Shown here: in pieces, positions 47,762 to 59,508 of the stretch
How positions within the stretch are numbered: the stretch's first letter is position 1
How the letters are laid out: every line of letters begins with the position of its first letter
Assembly: GCA_030068075.1 (NCBI GenBank)
Contig: CM057827.1
Span: forward strand, 67,346,500-67,410,499
Direction: 5' to 3'
Source: Paguma larvata
Taxonomy: Eukaryota > Chordata > Mammalia > Carnivora > Viverridae
DNA length: 64,000 nt
Notes under the pieces: model-generated
The model's input: only the letters and a program-made list of their open reading frames with translations
Databases searched by the model: none
Told to the model about the DNA's origin: nothing
Position numbers and translations under genes: made by a program

Positions 47762-48497
47762 CTTTCATTCCTTACAGTTCTTTTTTTGCCATTTCAAATG
47801 ACCAGAAACCTATTTCATTTGAATTGTATTGCATCATCATCTATTATGAGAAATAAAGTGCTATAAAAAATAATAAAAATAAAAATATAGTACTATGAAA
47901 TATTTGGAGAAATGTGAATTCTGAGTATGACTCCATTTCCAAAATATATTGAGTATTATTATTAAATTTTGTTTTAAGAAAATGCATCAAAATGAAAAAT
48001 GACTTGCAATATTTTCTAAGCAGGAAATCTGATAAAACTCCTTAGGGGAGATAAATTAATTTATATTTATTAAAAAATACCCTCAAAAGCTAATTTAAAT
48101 TTATTTTAAAAATTCCTAATGCTGCACATTTATTCTATAATTTTTCCGTTATCTTAATTTTTCATATATTTTACAAAAGTAAATTTCGGTGGCTATATAT
48201 GAAATTTCTTTTTAGAATGTGTAGTTAAATTGATTTTTTTAAACTAAACCCACATATTTTAGTAAGCTCAGAAGCCAATACTTGTACTTTAAATACTGTT
48301 ATTTTAAACTCCGGTAAGAGTTACTTCAGTGACGTTTTCCCTAGTACTTTATGGAGCAGTATAGTTTTAGAAAACAAGCTTTTTGTTGTTTATATAATTA
48401 CTGCTTTATAACTTTTTTACAAATCTACTTATAAAAAGGCATAGCTTTATAACATTAATGTTCCTGAGGAGACTAATTTCTTAGTCACTTTATAGTC
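47762..48497. other. Unique AT-rich stretch
   Basis: No gene or repeat recognised; very high A+T. Confidence 0.4.
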
Positions 48498-48510
48498 TTT
48501 GTTAATTAAA

Positions 48511-48753
48511 AAAAAAAAAGAGAGGCACTTGGGTGACTCAGTCGGTTAAGAGTCTGGCTCTTGGTTTTGGCTTCCATTGTGATCTCAGGGTTCGGTTTGT
48601 GAGTCGTAGCTCCCACACCAGGCTCTGTGCTGACACCGCGGAATCTGCTCGTGGTTCTCCTTCTCCCTCTCTCTCTCCCTCTCCTTTTCTCATGTGCTTT
48701 TTCTTTCTCTCTCAAAATAAATAAATCAACTTAAAAAAAAGGAAAATATATTT
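48511..48753 (+). mobile_element. SINEC with extended ends
   Basis: aggcacttgggtgactcagtc head, body aatctgctcgtggttctcc, CT-rich region, AAAATAAATAAATC tail. The direct repeat tttgttaattaaa at 48498-48510 and 48754-48766 is perfect, but about 10 extra bases (mainly A) precede the SINE head at its 5' end and an AT stretch follows the tail. The exact ends are therefore less certain. Confidence 0.9.
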
Positions 48754-48766
48754 TTTGTTAATTAAA

Positions 48767-49510
48767 TGCATTTCTCATACATTAGCAATGTTTTTTAACC
48801 TTACAATTTCTCCACGTGAGATTCAAAATAAAATAGTTCTCCTTGGTTTAAAGAGAAAAAGGTAACCAAAAAAAATAGTTCTCTTGTAATTTTTTGTCCA
48901 ATATTGTTTTCTTCCAGATATCTTTAATATTTTTCTTTCAAAAGCTCAACTGCCACAGAGTTTAAGAACTAGTGGTTCATAAGTTTTATAGTCTCCTAAT
49001 AGGAGAATGGATGGTCTACAAATTTGAACTCTATTGGAAAATGTTTGTCCTACCTTTTTTTTCCTTAAAGAACTTAAGCAATATTTAGATTATCAAATCA
49101 TACACTACTTTTTAAATAATAATAAGTTTCAAAGTGAGAACTAAACAGTCATGGATTTTCTTTCACAAAGTCATATGCTAAGCTGATGTATAAAAATATG
49201 GATTAATAATAGTTCATTTTCTGAAGATAATGCTTTTCTCTATATAATTTAAAGATTCTTCATAAACATAGCCTCATTAATCTTCTCTGTGTCTCCAAAG
49301 GCACTTGTGTATGCATGATTTCCATTTTACAGATTATAAACTAACCTGAGGAAACTCACTGTCATGGGATTCATTTTGTTTCTCATGCCACAGCTTTGAC
49401 CCACAAAGATTTCAAATTTATTATAGGCATAGACTTTATTTTACTCTTCTATCGTATTCCCCAAAGTCCAAAGAGAATGCAGTCTTGTGTGACTAAAGGA
49501 AGAAAAAAAA
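48767..49510. other. Unique non-coding stretch
   Basis: A faint MIR-like text near 49280-49350 is not convincing. Confidence 0.4.
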
Positions 49511-49702
49511 GTTTCAAAGTCAGAAAGCCAGGCTGTGAGACATAGCCTTCCCATTTGGGCAGATTATTTAACCTCTCCAAGTTTACATCTGTGAAACACC
49601 TGCTCTCTCCACAACACAGTGTTGTTCGTGAGGCTCAAACGAAAGAAATATGAAAATGTGTTTTGCAAATTGCAGCTTCTATATAAATGTTAGTTGTTAT
49701 GT
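49511..49702 (+). mobile_element. MIR SINE
   Basis: gggcagattatttaacctctcc, gtttacatctgtgaaac, gttgttcgtgaggctcaaacg and the terminal tataaatgttagttgttat match MIR from core to 3' end in sense orientation. Confidence 0.82.
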
Positions 49703-49834
49703 TATACTTACAACCCCACCTGACACTTTCTTTGAAGCAAATGTGAATCTTATCAATGTTGGCATTCTTCAAGCCATAGTATATAAGTATATCAGAAATG
49801 TTTACCAATCATCTACTGAATATATTAAAGAATG

Positions 49835-49890
49835 AATTATATTAAGCATTTACTGTGTATGTCAGGCTCTGTTCTAGATGTTGGTGTCAA
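49835..49890 (-). mobile_element. Short L2 or MIR end fragment
   Basis: aagcatttactgtgtatgtcaggctctgttctagatgttgg is the complement of the shared ...agcacagtgcctggcacatagta... end of L2/MIR elements. It is too short to decide between them. Confidence 0.55.
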
Positions 49891-50424
49891 GAGGTTCCAT
49901 TTTTAAGTGTTGTTATCAGACAGGCCTGAAGACCCTAAATGCTTGAAGGAAGTAAAAGGTGTAAGCCTGAGGCTAATTGGGGAAAACCATCTAGAAAAAG
50001 GATATGGCAGGTGCCAAGAACGTCTGAGATAGAGAGAGAGGACAGTTGGGCTCTTGTAGTGTAAACAGGGAGAAGGCAGTAGGACATGAAGGTCTGAGAT
50101 AGTAGGGATGGGGTAGATCAAGAAAGACATTGTGGATTCTTATGAATACTGGTGTTTACTCTGAACATTTTGCAAGTACTGGAGTTTTTTATATAAGGTG
50201 ACATGTGTCAGTGTAGGTCCTATAATGAGAATAGAATGCTGAACAAGAGCAGAAGAGACAAGACCAGCTGAAGGAGTCAGTGAAGCAGTCCACGCAAAAT
50301 ATAACGGTGGAGTCAACTAAGATGTACTAGCAGAGCAGGCGGTAATAAGAAGGCAGATTATAGATACATTTTAAGAGTAGAGCTGATAAAAATCTGTGGG
50401 TGGCAGTATAGTTAAACTATATAC
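49891..50424. other. Unique non-coding stretch
   Basis: No repeat recognised. Confidence 0.4.
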
Positions 50425-50605
50425 AGATTTTGGAAGAATTGACATCTTCATAAAATTGTATCATCTCTTCAATTATTTAGATCTTCTTTAATTTCCCTTA
50501 ATTAGCTTTGTAGATTCCAGTGTAGAATTCCAAAACTTACTTTCCTGTATTTTCTCTAGATATGTAATGATTTTTGTTGCTATTTTAAGTTCATCTTTAT
50601 TTTTC
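50425..50605 (-). mobile_element. L1 ORF2 fragment, antisense
   Basis: gattttggaagaattgacatc, atttagatcttctttaatttc, gctttgtagattccagt and gttgctattttaag correspond to the complement of L1 ORF2 downstream of the reverse-transcriptase core. Degenerate. Confidence 0.75.
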
Positions 50606-50619
50606 ATCTACCATATATA

Positions 50620-50680
50620 TACATATATACACACACACACATATACGTATCTTTATGTACATACATATATATAATCTTCT
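50620..50680. repeat. TA/CA simple-repeat tract
   Basis: Mixed (TA)n and (CA)n. Confidence 0.9.
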
Positions 50681-51085
50681 CCAGTTCTATAAGAACTTAA
50701 TGAATGAATAAATGAATGATACTAGACCTGAAACTAATGTAACATTGTGTGCCAACTATACTTAAAAGAGAATATACTAGATGTAAAACAAAAAGATAAA
50801 AAGGAAAGGAAGGAGCTATAGAAAACTAAAGACAAAAAAATGAAGAGCAGGATAAAAGGCTTAAAATTCATATCTTCTCAACTACTGTTTTGCACCTCTC
50901 TCTGTTGCCTCTAGCTCTGGAATTCTAGTTACTATTGTGTTGGACAATGGCAGTCCCACATGTTTCTTACATTCCTTTCTTTATTTCCCATTATATTTTC
51001 TGTTTTCAAGTAAGATAGATGTTTTCTATTGTACTTATAGTTCACTAATTGTGTTCTCTGCTCTAAGTTGCTGATAAAATCACTT
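50681..51085. other. Unique non-coding stretch
   Basis: AT-rich; not assigned. Confidence 0.4.
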
Positions 51086-51375
51086 GTTAAAGTTTTTTTT
51101 CCCAGAATTACTGAGGTATAATTGACAAATAAAATTGTATGATATTTAATGTATACCTTATAGTGATTTGATATTTGTATACCTTGTGAAAGAATTCCCA
51201 CCAGGCAAATAACACATTCATCACTTCATGTACTTTTCCCTCCCTTTCTAATGAGAATATTTAAGTTCTGCTCTCTCAGAAAATTTCCAATCATATAATA
51301 CAATATTACTAGCTATAGTCACCATGTTTTGCATTAGATCCTCAGACCTTATTCATCTTATATCTAAGAGTTTGT
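51086..51375 (-). mobile_element. L1M-type 3'UTR, antisense
   Basis: cagaattactgaggtataattgac, agtgatttgatatttgtatacc, gagaatatttaagttctgctctctc and actagctatagtcaccatgttttgcattagatc are the complement of the old-L1 3'UTR. It stops where sense L1 begins at 51376. Confidence 0.82.
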
Positions 51376-51564
51376 GTTCCAACAGGCATTGCCAAGGATG
51401 TAGAGAAAAGGGAGCCCTTGTACACTGTTGGTGGGAATGTAAATTGATTCAGCCACTGTGGAAAACAATACAGCAATTTCTCAAAAAAATAAAAATAGAA
51501 CTACCATATGATACAGCAATTCTACTTCTGGGTATATACCCACAGTAAACAAAAACAAAATATT

Positions 51565-51780
51565 GGGGCACTTGGGTGGCCCAGTCAGTTAAGCATCTGA
51601 CTTCAGCTCAGGTCATGATCTCATGGATTGCAAGTTCAAGCCCTGCACTGGGCTCTGTGCTGACAGCTCAGAGCCTGGAGACTGCTTCAGATTCTGTGTC
51701 TCCCTCTCTCTATGTCCCTTCCCTGCTCATGCTCTGTCTCTCGCTCTCAAAAATTAATAAACATTAAAAATTTAAAAAAA
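51565..51780 (+). mobile_element. Felid-type SINEC nested in L1
   Basis: ggggcacttgggtggcccag head, gctcaggtcatgatctcatgg linker, cttcagattctgtgtctccc body, AAAATTAATAAACATTAAA tail. L1 text resumes after it (attgaagagatacgtac), so it inserted into the L1. Confidence 0.94.
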
Positions 51781-51885
51781 TATATTGAAGAGATACGTAC
51801 AATCCCGTGTTTATTGCAGCATTGTTCGCAATAGCCAAGATAGGGAAACAACAGCCTATCAATAGATGAATAAATAAAAAACATG

Positions 51886-52085
51886 TGATATACATATATA
51901 TCTATAGGTAGATATGTAGATACAGATATATATGTATATGTATATATAAATATTCATGTGTGTGTACATATATGCACACATATACACATATATGCATATA
52001 TACATATGTATATATGTGTATATATGTTATTCATATATATGTATATATGTGTGTATATATATGTGTATACACACACACATATTAT
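51886..52085. repeat. TA/TG/TATATG microsatellite expansion inside L1
   Basis: About 200 bp of TA, TG, CA and ATATGT units replace the short tatatatacaatgga motif of L1. The first half is TATG/TATC-rich and the end is (CA)n. Many self-complementary steps. Confidence 0.92.
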
Positions 52086-52574
52086 TCAGCCATGAGAAGG
52101 AAGGACATCCTTCCATTTGCAACAACATAGATTGACCTTGAGGACATTCTGCTAAGTGAGGTAAGTCAAACAAAGACAAATACTGTGTGACAACATTTAG
52201 ATGTGGAATCTAAAAAATCCAAACATGTAAAACAAGGAATAAAATGATGGTTACCAGGGGCCAGGAAGTGGGGGGATGGGAGAAATGTTGAAGGGTACAA
52301 ACTTGCCATGAGTATTGAATCGGTTCTACAGTCTACTGCACGATATAACAAATATAGACTACGATATTACAATCATTAAACTTTCTAACAGACAGGATCT
52401 TAATTATTCCAAACACTAAAAATAAATGATAACTATGTGATGTGATAGAGGTGCTAATAATCAGTACAATGGACATTATATCATAAATACATAAATGCAC
52501 CAAATCAACATGTTACACACTTTAAATTTACATGATGTTATAATTCAAATATATTTTAAGTAAAGACATTTTTA

Positions 52575-53170
52575 AAAAAATTGAATGTTAGCAAATTGAA
52601 TCCCGGAAAGTAAACAGGAAATAATACCACAAAAAGTCCAGTTTGTTCCAAGTATGTAAAGCCAACTGCTGGTCATCCACAATAATAAAATACAAAACAA
52701 ATATGTGATCAATACAATAGAAAAAGATGGATAAATTTTAAAAAATGGTTCATTGATTAAAACTGAGCAAATTAGGAATAGAGGGGAACTTCTTTGTTGA
52801 TCTCGTAAGTGGTATCTACGGATATCCCAAGGCAAATATTTTAGCTAAAGGTGAAATATTACAAGTTATACTTCTGAAATCGGGGAAGAGACAACAATGT
52901 CTGTTCTTATCCCTCTTATTGAAAATAGTAATGGATGCCCTAGTCACTGTAGAAGTACAGGAATGAAACATATTAGAATTTGAAAATAAGACTTAAAACT
53001 CTCATGATATCAAACAACATAATTGTATATTTAAAATTCAAAATGATCTACAAATTATTAGACTTAATAAGCGTACTTAGAAGTTTTGAATATGAATATT
53101 GGCCACAAAACTTTAAAACATACAAATAAATACATGGAACAAAGTATATATAGATATTATACCACAAGAA
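52575..53170 (+). mobile_element. Degenerate L1 ORF2 reverse-transcriptase region
   Basis: gagcaaattaggaatagaggggaacttc, aggtgaaatattacaagttatac, ctgaaatcggggaagagacaacaatg and ttattgaaaatagtaatgg follow L1 ORF2 through the segment before the catalytic aspartates. A translated piece reads AKGEILQVILLKSGKRQQCLFLSLLLKIVMDAL in one broken frame. It is older than the L1 that ends at 52560 and not contiguous with it in L1 coordinates. Confidence 0.72.
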
Positions 53171-53679
53171 CAGTAAGTTCAGTGACAATACATGATATAG
53201 TCAATGCGTTGTCTGTCACTAGCAATACATAATTCCATAACGTTGCATAAATTGAAATGAAAGCTTTAATGCAGCATTTCCATTGAAGTCCCTATCATTA
53301 AATCTGTGATGTGTTGCTTTATATGACTTCTGCATAATTTTCACCACAGAAACCTCTGCTTTGAGCATATCCCAGTATGTCCAGTGCCTTATTTCAATGG
53401 TGGCATCTAGGAGCCACACAAGTTGTCTACTGACCGAATGACTGACTAAATGACTATAACGTTTTTCCACTCTCCAAAATCTCTTGAATCTAGTCTAGTA
53501 TTCAAATCGCCTTTTATTATAATTTGGATAATTTTTTTTGAGAGATAAAAGTAGTAAATGTCTCTTCTAAGGATATTGTCTACTTAATTGCCTTCTCCAA
53601 TCAAGTAAATTAAGCAATATATATTTTGTGCATCTCCTTCTTAGTGATGTGTAAAATAAGTGCCCAGAGCAGAGAGAGG
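53171..53679. other. Unique non-coding stretch
   Basis: An 83-codon minus frame at 53219-53470 has no recognised domain. Nothing else seen. Confidence 0.4.
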
Positions 53680-53930
53680 CAATATGGCATTGCTGAACAA
53701 GATGCACAGATTACTGTAAAACAGATGGGCTTCCAATTCCAGCCATTAGTTATGACACTATAATTCTATGACCTAAGGCAAGTTATTTTACCTTCCTAAA
53801 CCCCTGTTCATACAGTTGAAAATGGGAAAATAATACCTATCTCTAAAAGTCTCTGTAAAAATTAAAATGTGATCATATATACTATCTATTTTAATAACAT
53901 TTAGTACAATGACGATGATGAATATGATTA
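53680..53930 (+). mobile_element. MIR SINE, nearly complete
   Basis: caatatggcattgctgaacaag, gcttccaattccagccatta, ctatgacctaaggcaagttatttt, ctgttcatacagttgaaaatggg, aataatacctatctctaaaag and a 3' end near tagtacaatgacg. This covers almost the whole 260-bp element. Confidence 0.88.
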
Positions 53931-54047
53931 GAAATTGGTGACTGCATAATTATACATACTTCCCACTGGAAACTCCAAACTCCTAAATAAGAAGAGCTTA
54001 GACAGAGAAATATAGTTGTAAGAGGAGTTCCAAAAAATGTGTTTTGA

Positions 54048-54184
54048 TGGGGCTTCTGGCTGGCTCAGTCCGTTGAGCTTCTGACTCTTAATTTCACTTC
54101 GTGGTTCATGGGATCATGCCCCGCTTTGGCTCCTCACTGACAGCAAGGAGCCTGCTTGGGATTCCCTCTCTCTCTCTGTCCCTA

Positions 54185-54234
<50 letters not shown>

Positions 54235-54286
54235 CCACCCCCCACTGGTGCTGTTTCTCTCTTCTCTCTCAAAATAAATAAACTTA
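54048..54286 (+). mobile_element. SINEC (older type) with expanded (CT)n
   Basis: ggggcttctggctggctcag head, gagcctgcttgggattccctc body, (TC)n of about 21 units at 54189-54231, AAAATAAATAAACTT tail. A perfect 16-bp target-site duplication aaaaaatgtgttttga lies at 54032-54047 and 54287-54302. The arginine/glutamate-rich minus frame at 54106-54357 is this tract read in reverse and is not a protein. Confidence 0.95.
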
Positions 54287-54302
54287 AAAAAATGTGTTTT
54301 GA

Positions 54303-55719
54303 AACTCGAGTTGCACAGTAAGTGCACTCTTTTTAAAGTACACTTTTTAATTGACATGCCTTTGGCACAGTAGGTATGGAGAATATGGGAATGTTGATAT
54401 TTCCTCCAATTATCCTCTTGGTGTGATGAATTTTCTATTCAAATAAGAGTTTAAAGCAAAGGAAAACACTATATACTGTCTTTCAAAAGCAAAGTCATTA
54501 ATTCTGAAGAGGACCAACTTAAAGGCAGCTGCTAAGTTCCATGAAGTTCTACCAAGAGCATTGAAGGCATTTGTTAATTGCTGTAGTTTCATTACAGTAC
54601 AACATTTGGAATATGTTGGCCTCTGGTAAGCATTATATTGGTCTTTAATGGCATCAGCCTATAGCACAAGTGTTAACAAAATGGAAAGTAATATTGGTGG
54701 AAGATTACACATTACGATGCGGGTAACTCAAAACCACAACTTTGTTTTCAATATAAAATATAAAATTAGGTTGGTATAAGACTCAAAAACAATCTCAAAA
54801 CTACATTATTTAGAAAAGTGTTAGTTGTTCAAAGGCAATATCCAAGATTGGAAGAGAGAAATGAAGTAACAAATATTGCTGAGATCAATTTAAAGCAGGA
54901 GGTAATAGGTGGTCATTCCCTCCCAAGATTCTTTGGCTCTGTTTTTGCTTAATGAAATCACAAAGTCAGAAACTAATTGCAATCTCAAAGAAATACAGAG
55001 AAACATATTCATGAAATGAATGTTCGTGTTATTTCTGGGACTGTTTAAGCACTGGAGAGACAGCGCTGTAAAACCTGAGAGCCTTGTCCTTGAAGTTTAC
55101 ATTCCGCCTCAAAGCATGAAGTGTTAAAAATTTCTAATCTAGTGCTTGTGAAGTTAAGTGGGACAGCCTTTATCCAGTACTTCAGCTTTGTTCAGATTCA
55201 TATTATTTGCAATCAGAAAAACTGAATGAAATAAATTATCTGACATGGACTCTTGGCACCAGAATGTTTACTTAGTTATATGGTTCTTTAGCATCTTCCA
55301 ATTCTAAGAAGCAAGAGAAACATTTGGAAGGTAAGAGTATCATTATTATATCAAAGAAAATATAATTCCCAAATATTACAGATGCTAATGTAATGATAAA
55401 AATTTTAAGATCATTCTGTGCAATTGTTTAACAAGTTTGGTTTGCTAACATTTTGTAGTCAGAATTTGGGTATGAAAGCCTGAAAAGACAGTGGTATCTT
55501 CTGTTTATTTGTTTGCTTGTTTGTTTGTTTGCTTGCATAAAACAGAGAGCTACAAGCTGAAGTTGCTAGAATCTATCCTCCAAAGCTTAACAGCAGCTTG
55601 GTCTGAATTCTCACAAGGAGTTTCTGAAACTCCAAGGAACATTAACTGTCTCATGCTATTCAACTGCAAAAATCGACTGTGGACTCCGGATAGCAATTGA
55701 TTGTGTGACTCAATCAAGT
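54303..55719. other. Repeat-poor stretch; candidate regulatory DNA
   Basis: No transposon recognised except a short GTTT tract at 55499-55535. 54530-54610 and 55020-55260 have balanced composition without simple repeats. Function cannot be shown from one sequence. Confidence 0.35.
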
Positions 55720-55825
55720 GTTCATAAGCACCTATTATAATGTACTTAACATTATGCTAAGTGCTGTGACTTTACAAGAGAAGTTTAAGACATAGTCTTA
55801 ACTCTCACAGACTTTAAGAGTTTAT
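55720..55825 (-). mobile_element. L2 3' end fragment
   Basis: gttcataagcacctattataatg, aacattatgctaagtgctg, aactctcacagactttaagag is the complement of the L2 end. Confidence 0.65.
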
Positions 55826-58800
55826 TTGGAAATGAATATGAAATAAATATCTTAAGAAAACAACAAAACACCTTGAATAATTAAAGGCTTACTGGCAGAA
55901 TTTCAGGAGAGGAGAAAATTAATAGATATTTTGCTAATTAGAAACGGACAGTAGGAGGGAATAAACTAGAGACTGGCCTGGGTGGGATTGGGTAGGCAAA
56001 AGGAAAATGGTGAGAACATTACAAACAAGAATGACATGAAGGAAGACACACAGTGACAAGGAACTTAACCGTGTAGTTGCAAAGCATGAGGACATTCCCA
56101 AAGAATAAACTGAGAATCCTCTCATGTCATATCAGAACTTCTAAGATATAATCCTAGTCAGCATACAGTTGTCTTCCAGACTGGGATTTTTGAAGTAATT
56201 TTCATTTAAGAAAATAAATGTGGGTATACATGTGAATAAGTAAAATAAAATGTATTGTCTAAACGCATTCTTTAATACTGATTAATCCTTTAAGTAGGTT
56301 GTGTTTAGTCAAGAGTCTCACAATATGAGCACAAAAAATGAATATATGGAAAGCAGGAGTGTGTATGGGTTGAGAAATAGTTTTATGACCTAGAGCTCTA
56401 ACTCAGCTTCTTTAGCCCCCAAAGTGTATTTTCTTTTTAGGTAGTGTATAAGATTTTGTATAAATGGTGGCAGACAAATTTTTCTCTATTTCTAAGGCTA
56501 TAAGAAAAGAAAGAAAAAAGGGGAGAGAGAAAAAGGAACTGAAATTGCAGGCAAAAGTTTCTAGAAAAGGTATCTTGTCTATCGGAGTTTTAACACAGAA
56601 GAAAAGATTACTAAGGTAAATCATGAACTCTTAAATTTTTAAGGAAATGTTATTAAGCCTTGTTTCCAAAGCACTGACGACAAACAAGGGGTGATTGAAG
56701 TGACTACTTGAAGTGAATTCCCTATAAACTCGATTCTTTCCAAAGGAAATCTATAAGGGTGTTAAAATGGTTTCCCTGTTTGACAGTACAACATAGCTTT
56801 CTGAAATGCTAAAATCAGCTAAAATATCAAGCATAGTAAGTCATACAAAATTGACACAGCTTCAACTCAGAGCAATAGAGATTAACATCCCAATTATTTA
56901 TAGTATTAACAAGATAAGGAAAAAATGTCATTGGTGAGAAGCTTCTAAATCATTCAGCTTATCACTTCACAGAGTTGTCAGACACTGGACAAGCACATTT
57001 TTGTTTTGTTTATTGCTAAACTAAAATTAAGAAAGCTCTGGGGGGGAGGATCAGATCCATCTGCGGTCAAATGTTTAAAAGGGTCATTACTAATAACCAG
57101 ATAGGCACATATTTGATAAACTCAGTCTTAGAATGTATCACTGTGCTATCAGATTTTTCTCTTGCCTTGATCTAGAATTGTAATAAACATAAATCTGTTG
57201 AGCTTAATATTTTTTTCTGGAGGCTTCCCTTATTATAATATCCTGCCACCACCCCACAAGTATTGTATATTGTTTAAAGTTACCATCCCAAAGCTCCATT
57301 GTTCACCTTCCTTGAAAGTACTGTAATTATTCAAAGTACTGTATTGATTCAAATATTTGGACGCCTTATTGGCCATCTAAGATGAATTTGAATTTATTGG
57401 CAGCGAGCAGATAGATATCATAAAACAATCCCAAACAAAAAAATCACTAAAAAGTTATCTGTAATCCCCACTCCACCTTGCTTCAGAGTCACTCAGAGCT
57501 CACACTACTTAGATCTTTAAGCACATCTGAACCTGCATGCAGACAGCATGCTTTGTCAAGCTTTACTGAAGCCTGCAGAGCACAGTGGGATCCAAGCCAT
57601 ATCAGAGGCTCCACAGTCCCTTTCCTAATACCACTTTAGTATACAACCAGGATGCCATATTGTGAACATCAGACCCATCTCAGAAAGCGGTCCATGCTCC
57701 AGCATCACATGGCCCTGGTCAGTGCACTGGCACTCTGCTTAGTTACATGCTAAGTCCTTTATTATCTTGAACTTCTGTTGGTTTGAATCATCTCTTCTCA
57801 AAGCTATCACTGATGTCTTGTTAAATAAAACCAGCAATATCAGGGGATATTCCTTCTGAATTATAGAAAAGTGTGAATAATTATGTATTCAGTTTTCCAT
57901 TACTTTCAAAATTTGGCATATAAATCTATGTTTATCTCATGGTAGATTCCATCTTAAAAAATAGATCTTTTCTAGAGATACATACAAAGCTACTCTGATA
58001 ATTAGGAGACATAAATCCACACAAAAATGCTATATTTAATGATTGTGAAAGCCCTATTTGATTCCAAGGTAAGATTATAGTGTCCTTTTAATGCTGATAC
58101 TTCATAATTCTTAAAGTAAACATGCTAACTTATAACATCTCAACACAGGACAAAGGTGTTAAAATAATCCCCAAGTGATTATCTCAATCACCTACTGCTT
58201 CCCTGCTACACTCAGGTCCTCTGCAAAAGAAGGCTATATTCAAATTGTTGTGGGATCTCATCACTTCTCATATATATTTAGTTCGTAGAATCTCATTATC
58301 TCCACACTAGATGGAATTTCTTACTTTAAATGACACAATTTCAGCTAGTTCTCTTCAACTCCAAGTTCTCATTGAAATACATAAGATTTCATGAACAGAT
58401 GATCTCTATTTCATATGTTTAAAGTTGGTATGAGTCTCTCCTCTGTCTTCTCTTTTCCTTTTAGATATTGTAAATGTTCAAATCAAGAGCATGGGCCAGC
58501 AGATCTTTTTCATATCTGTCCTTTCCCTTTTACAGCATGTCCTTGCCGGCTGTCCTCTTTTCAAATTTTGTGTTCCTCTGAATGGGCTATTGCACTGATG
58601 GCTTTTGGCAGCTGCCGAGTGCTAAACCTGCATATAAAATCAATCTGTAGGGCCAGGCCACAAAACAGGGCCTACTTGAAATGATTTTTTTCAGCTTTCT
58701 GGTTACTGTCATATTAGAGTTTTAGTGCAATGGGCAAGGACGATAATTCGTTTTACTTTATGAGAAATCTTTATCTTCAAGGGCCAAAGCTTGGTTGAAT

Positions 58801-59097
58801 TCTTTTCAGATCATCCTCTTGAATTTATGCAGCATTTATACTAATTCAAGATCCTCCTCTTACTAAATATTGTGGAAGAGAGACCAAGTCAGAGTTTACT
58901 GCACCGAATTTTGCATTAAAATATGAAAAGGTATTAAGATATTATAGCACAATCATTATTTTCCCATACACGGGAAGTATTACCAGAAGCCATTTCCCAC
59001 TATCTTCCCCTTGTATATTTTTTTTACCTTATCTCAAGAATAAAAGCCCTATTTCATTGCTCTTAAGACTTTGGATTTTCATGTTAACTCCACCTAA
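55826..59097. other. Longest repeat-poor stretch of the window
   Basis: About 3.3 kb with no transposon that I can name. It contains an 18-bp tandem duplication at 57315-57350 (aaagtactgtaattattc then aaagtactgtattgattc). Frames at 55934, 56412 and 58415 (63-89 codons) show no domain. It may be unique intronic or regulatory sequence. Confidence 0.4.
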
Positions 59098-59308
59098 ATC
59101 ACTTTCCAGCTCTCTTGGAATGGAAAAAAATGAATGTCCCTGGGCCAATTACTTAGGTAGTATTTAAACCTCATTATATTCATATGTAAAATATAATGAT
59201 AGTTCCTACTTTTAGAGGAATAAGATAGAGACTTGAAAATAAATTAATAATTCATATAAGGCAGCTGGCACAATACCTGACACAAAGGAAGCTCTCAAAT
59301 TATGTCAC
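59098..59308 (+). mobile_element. MIR SINE
   Basis: ccctgggccaattacttagg, catatgtaaaatataatgatag, gcagctggcacaatacctgac and aaggaagctctcaaattatg match the MIR core and 3' end. Confidence 0.83.
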
Positions 59309-59508
59309 TAAATTTGTGATTAATCATAATAATTGCCACTTTTGGTGTCTACTAGTATGCAGAAGTTGAGCCTGAGCAACTCACTCCATCACAATTATCT
59401 ACTTTACTGAACAACAGAAATTTAAAATTTATGATATTTCCAGAATAAACCAACTTAAATAGTGTTTAAAAACACAATAAGAACAGTTTTAAAAAACACA
59501 AGTCTTCA

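Larger units (their letters stand above)
51376..52560 (+). mobile_element. L1 ORF2 C-terminus and 3'UTR, sense, interrupted
   Basis: Starts ccaacaggcattgccaagg and continues gttggtgggaatgtaaattg (peptide WWECKLIQPLWKTIQQFLKKIKIELPYDTAILLLGIYPQ, here seen at 51405-51548). After the SINE it carries ccgtgtttattgcagcattg, a TA/TG expansion, tattattcagccatgagaagg, ggttaccaggggccagg, and the 3'UTR down to tgttataattcaaatatatt. Frames are broken. Its 3'UTR is the same type as the antisense piece beside it. Confidence 0.87.

Noticed and set aside
54106..54357. Arginine/glutamate-rich 83-codon frame
   Set aside because: It is a (TC)n tract of a SINE read in antisense.
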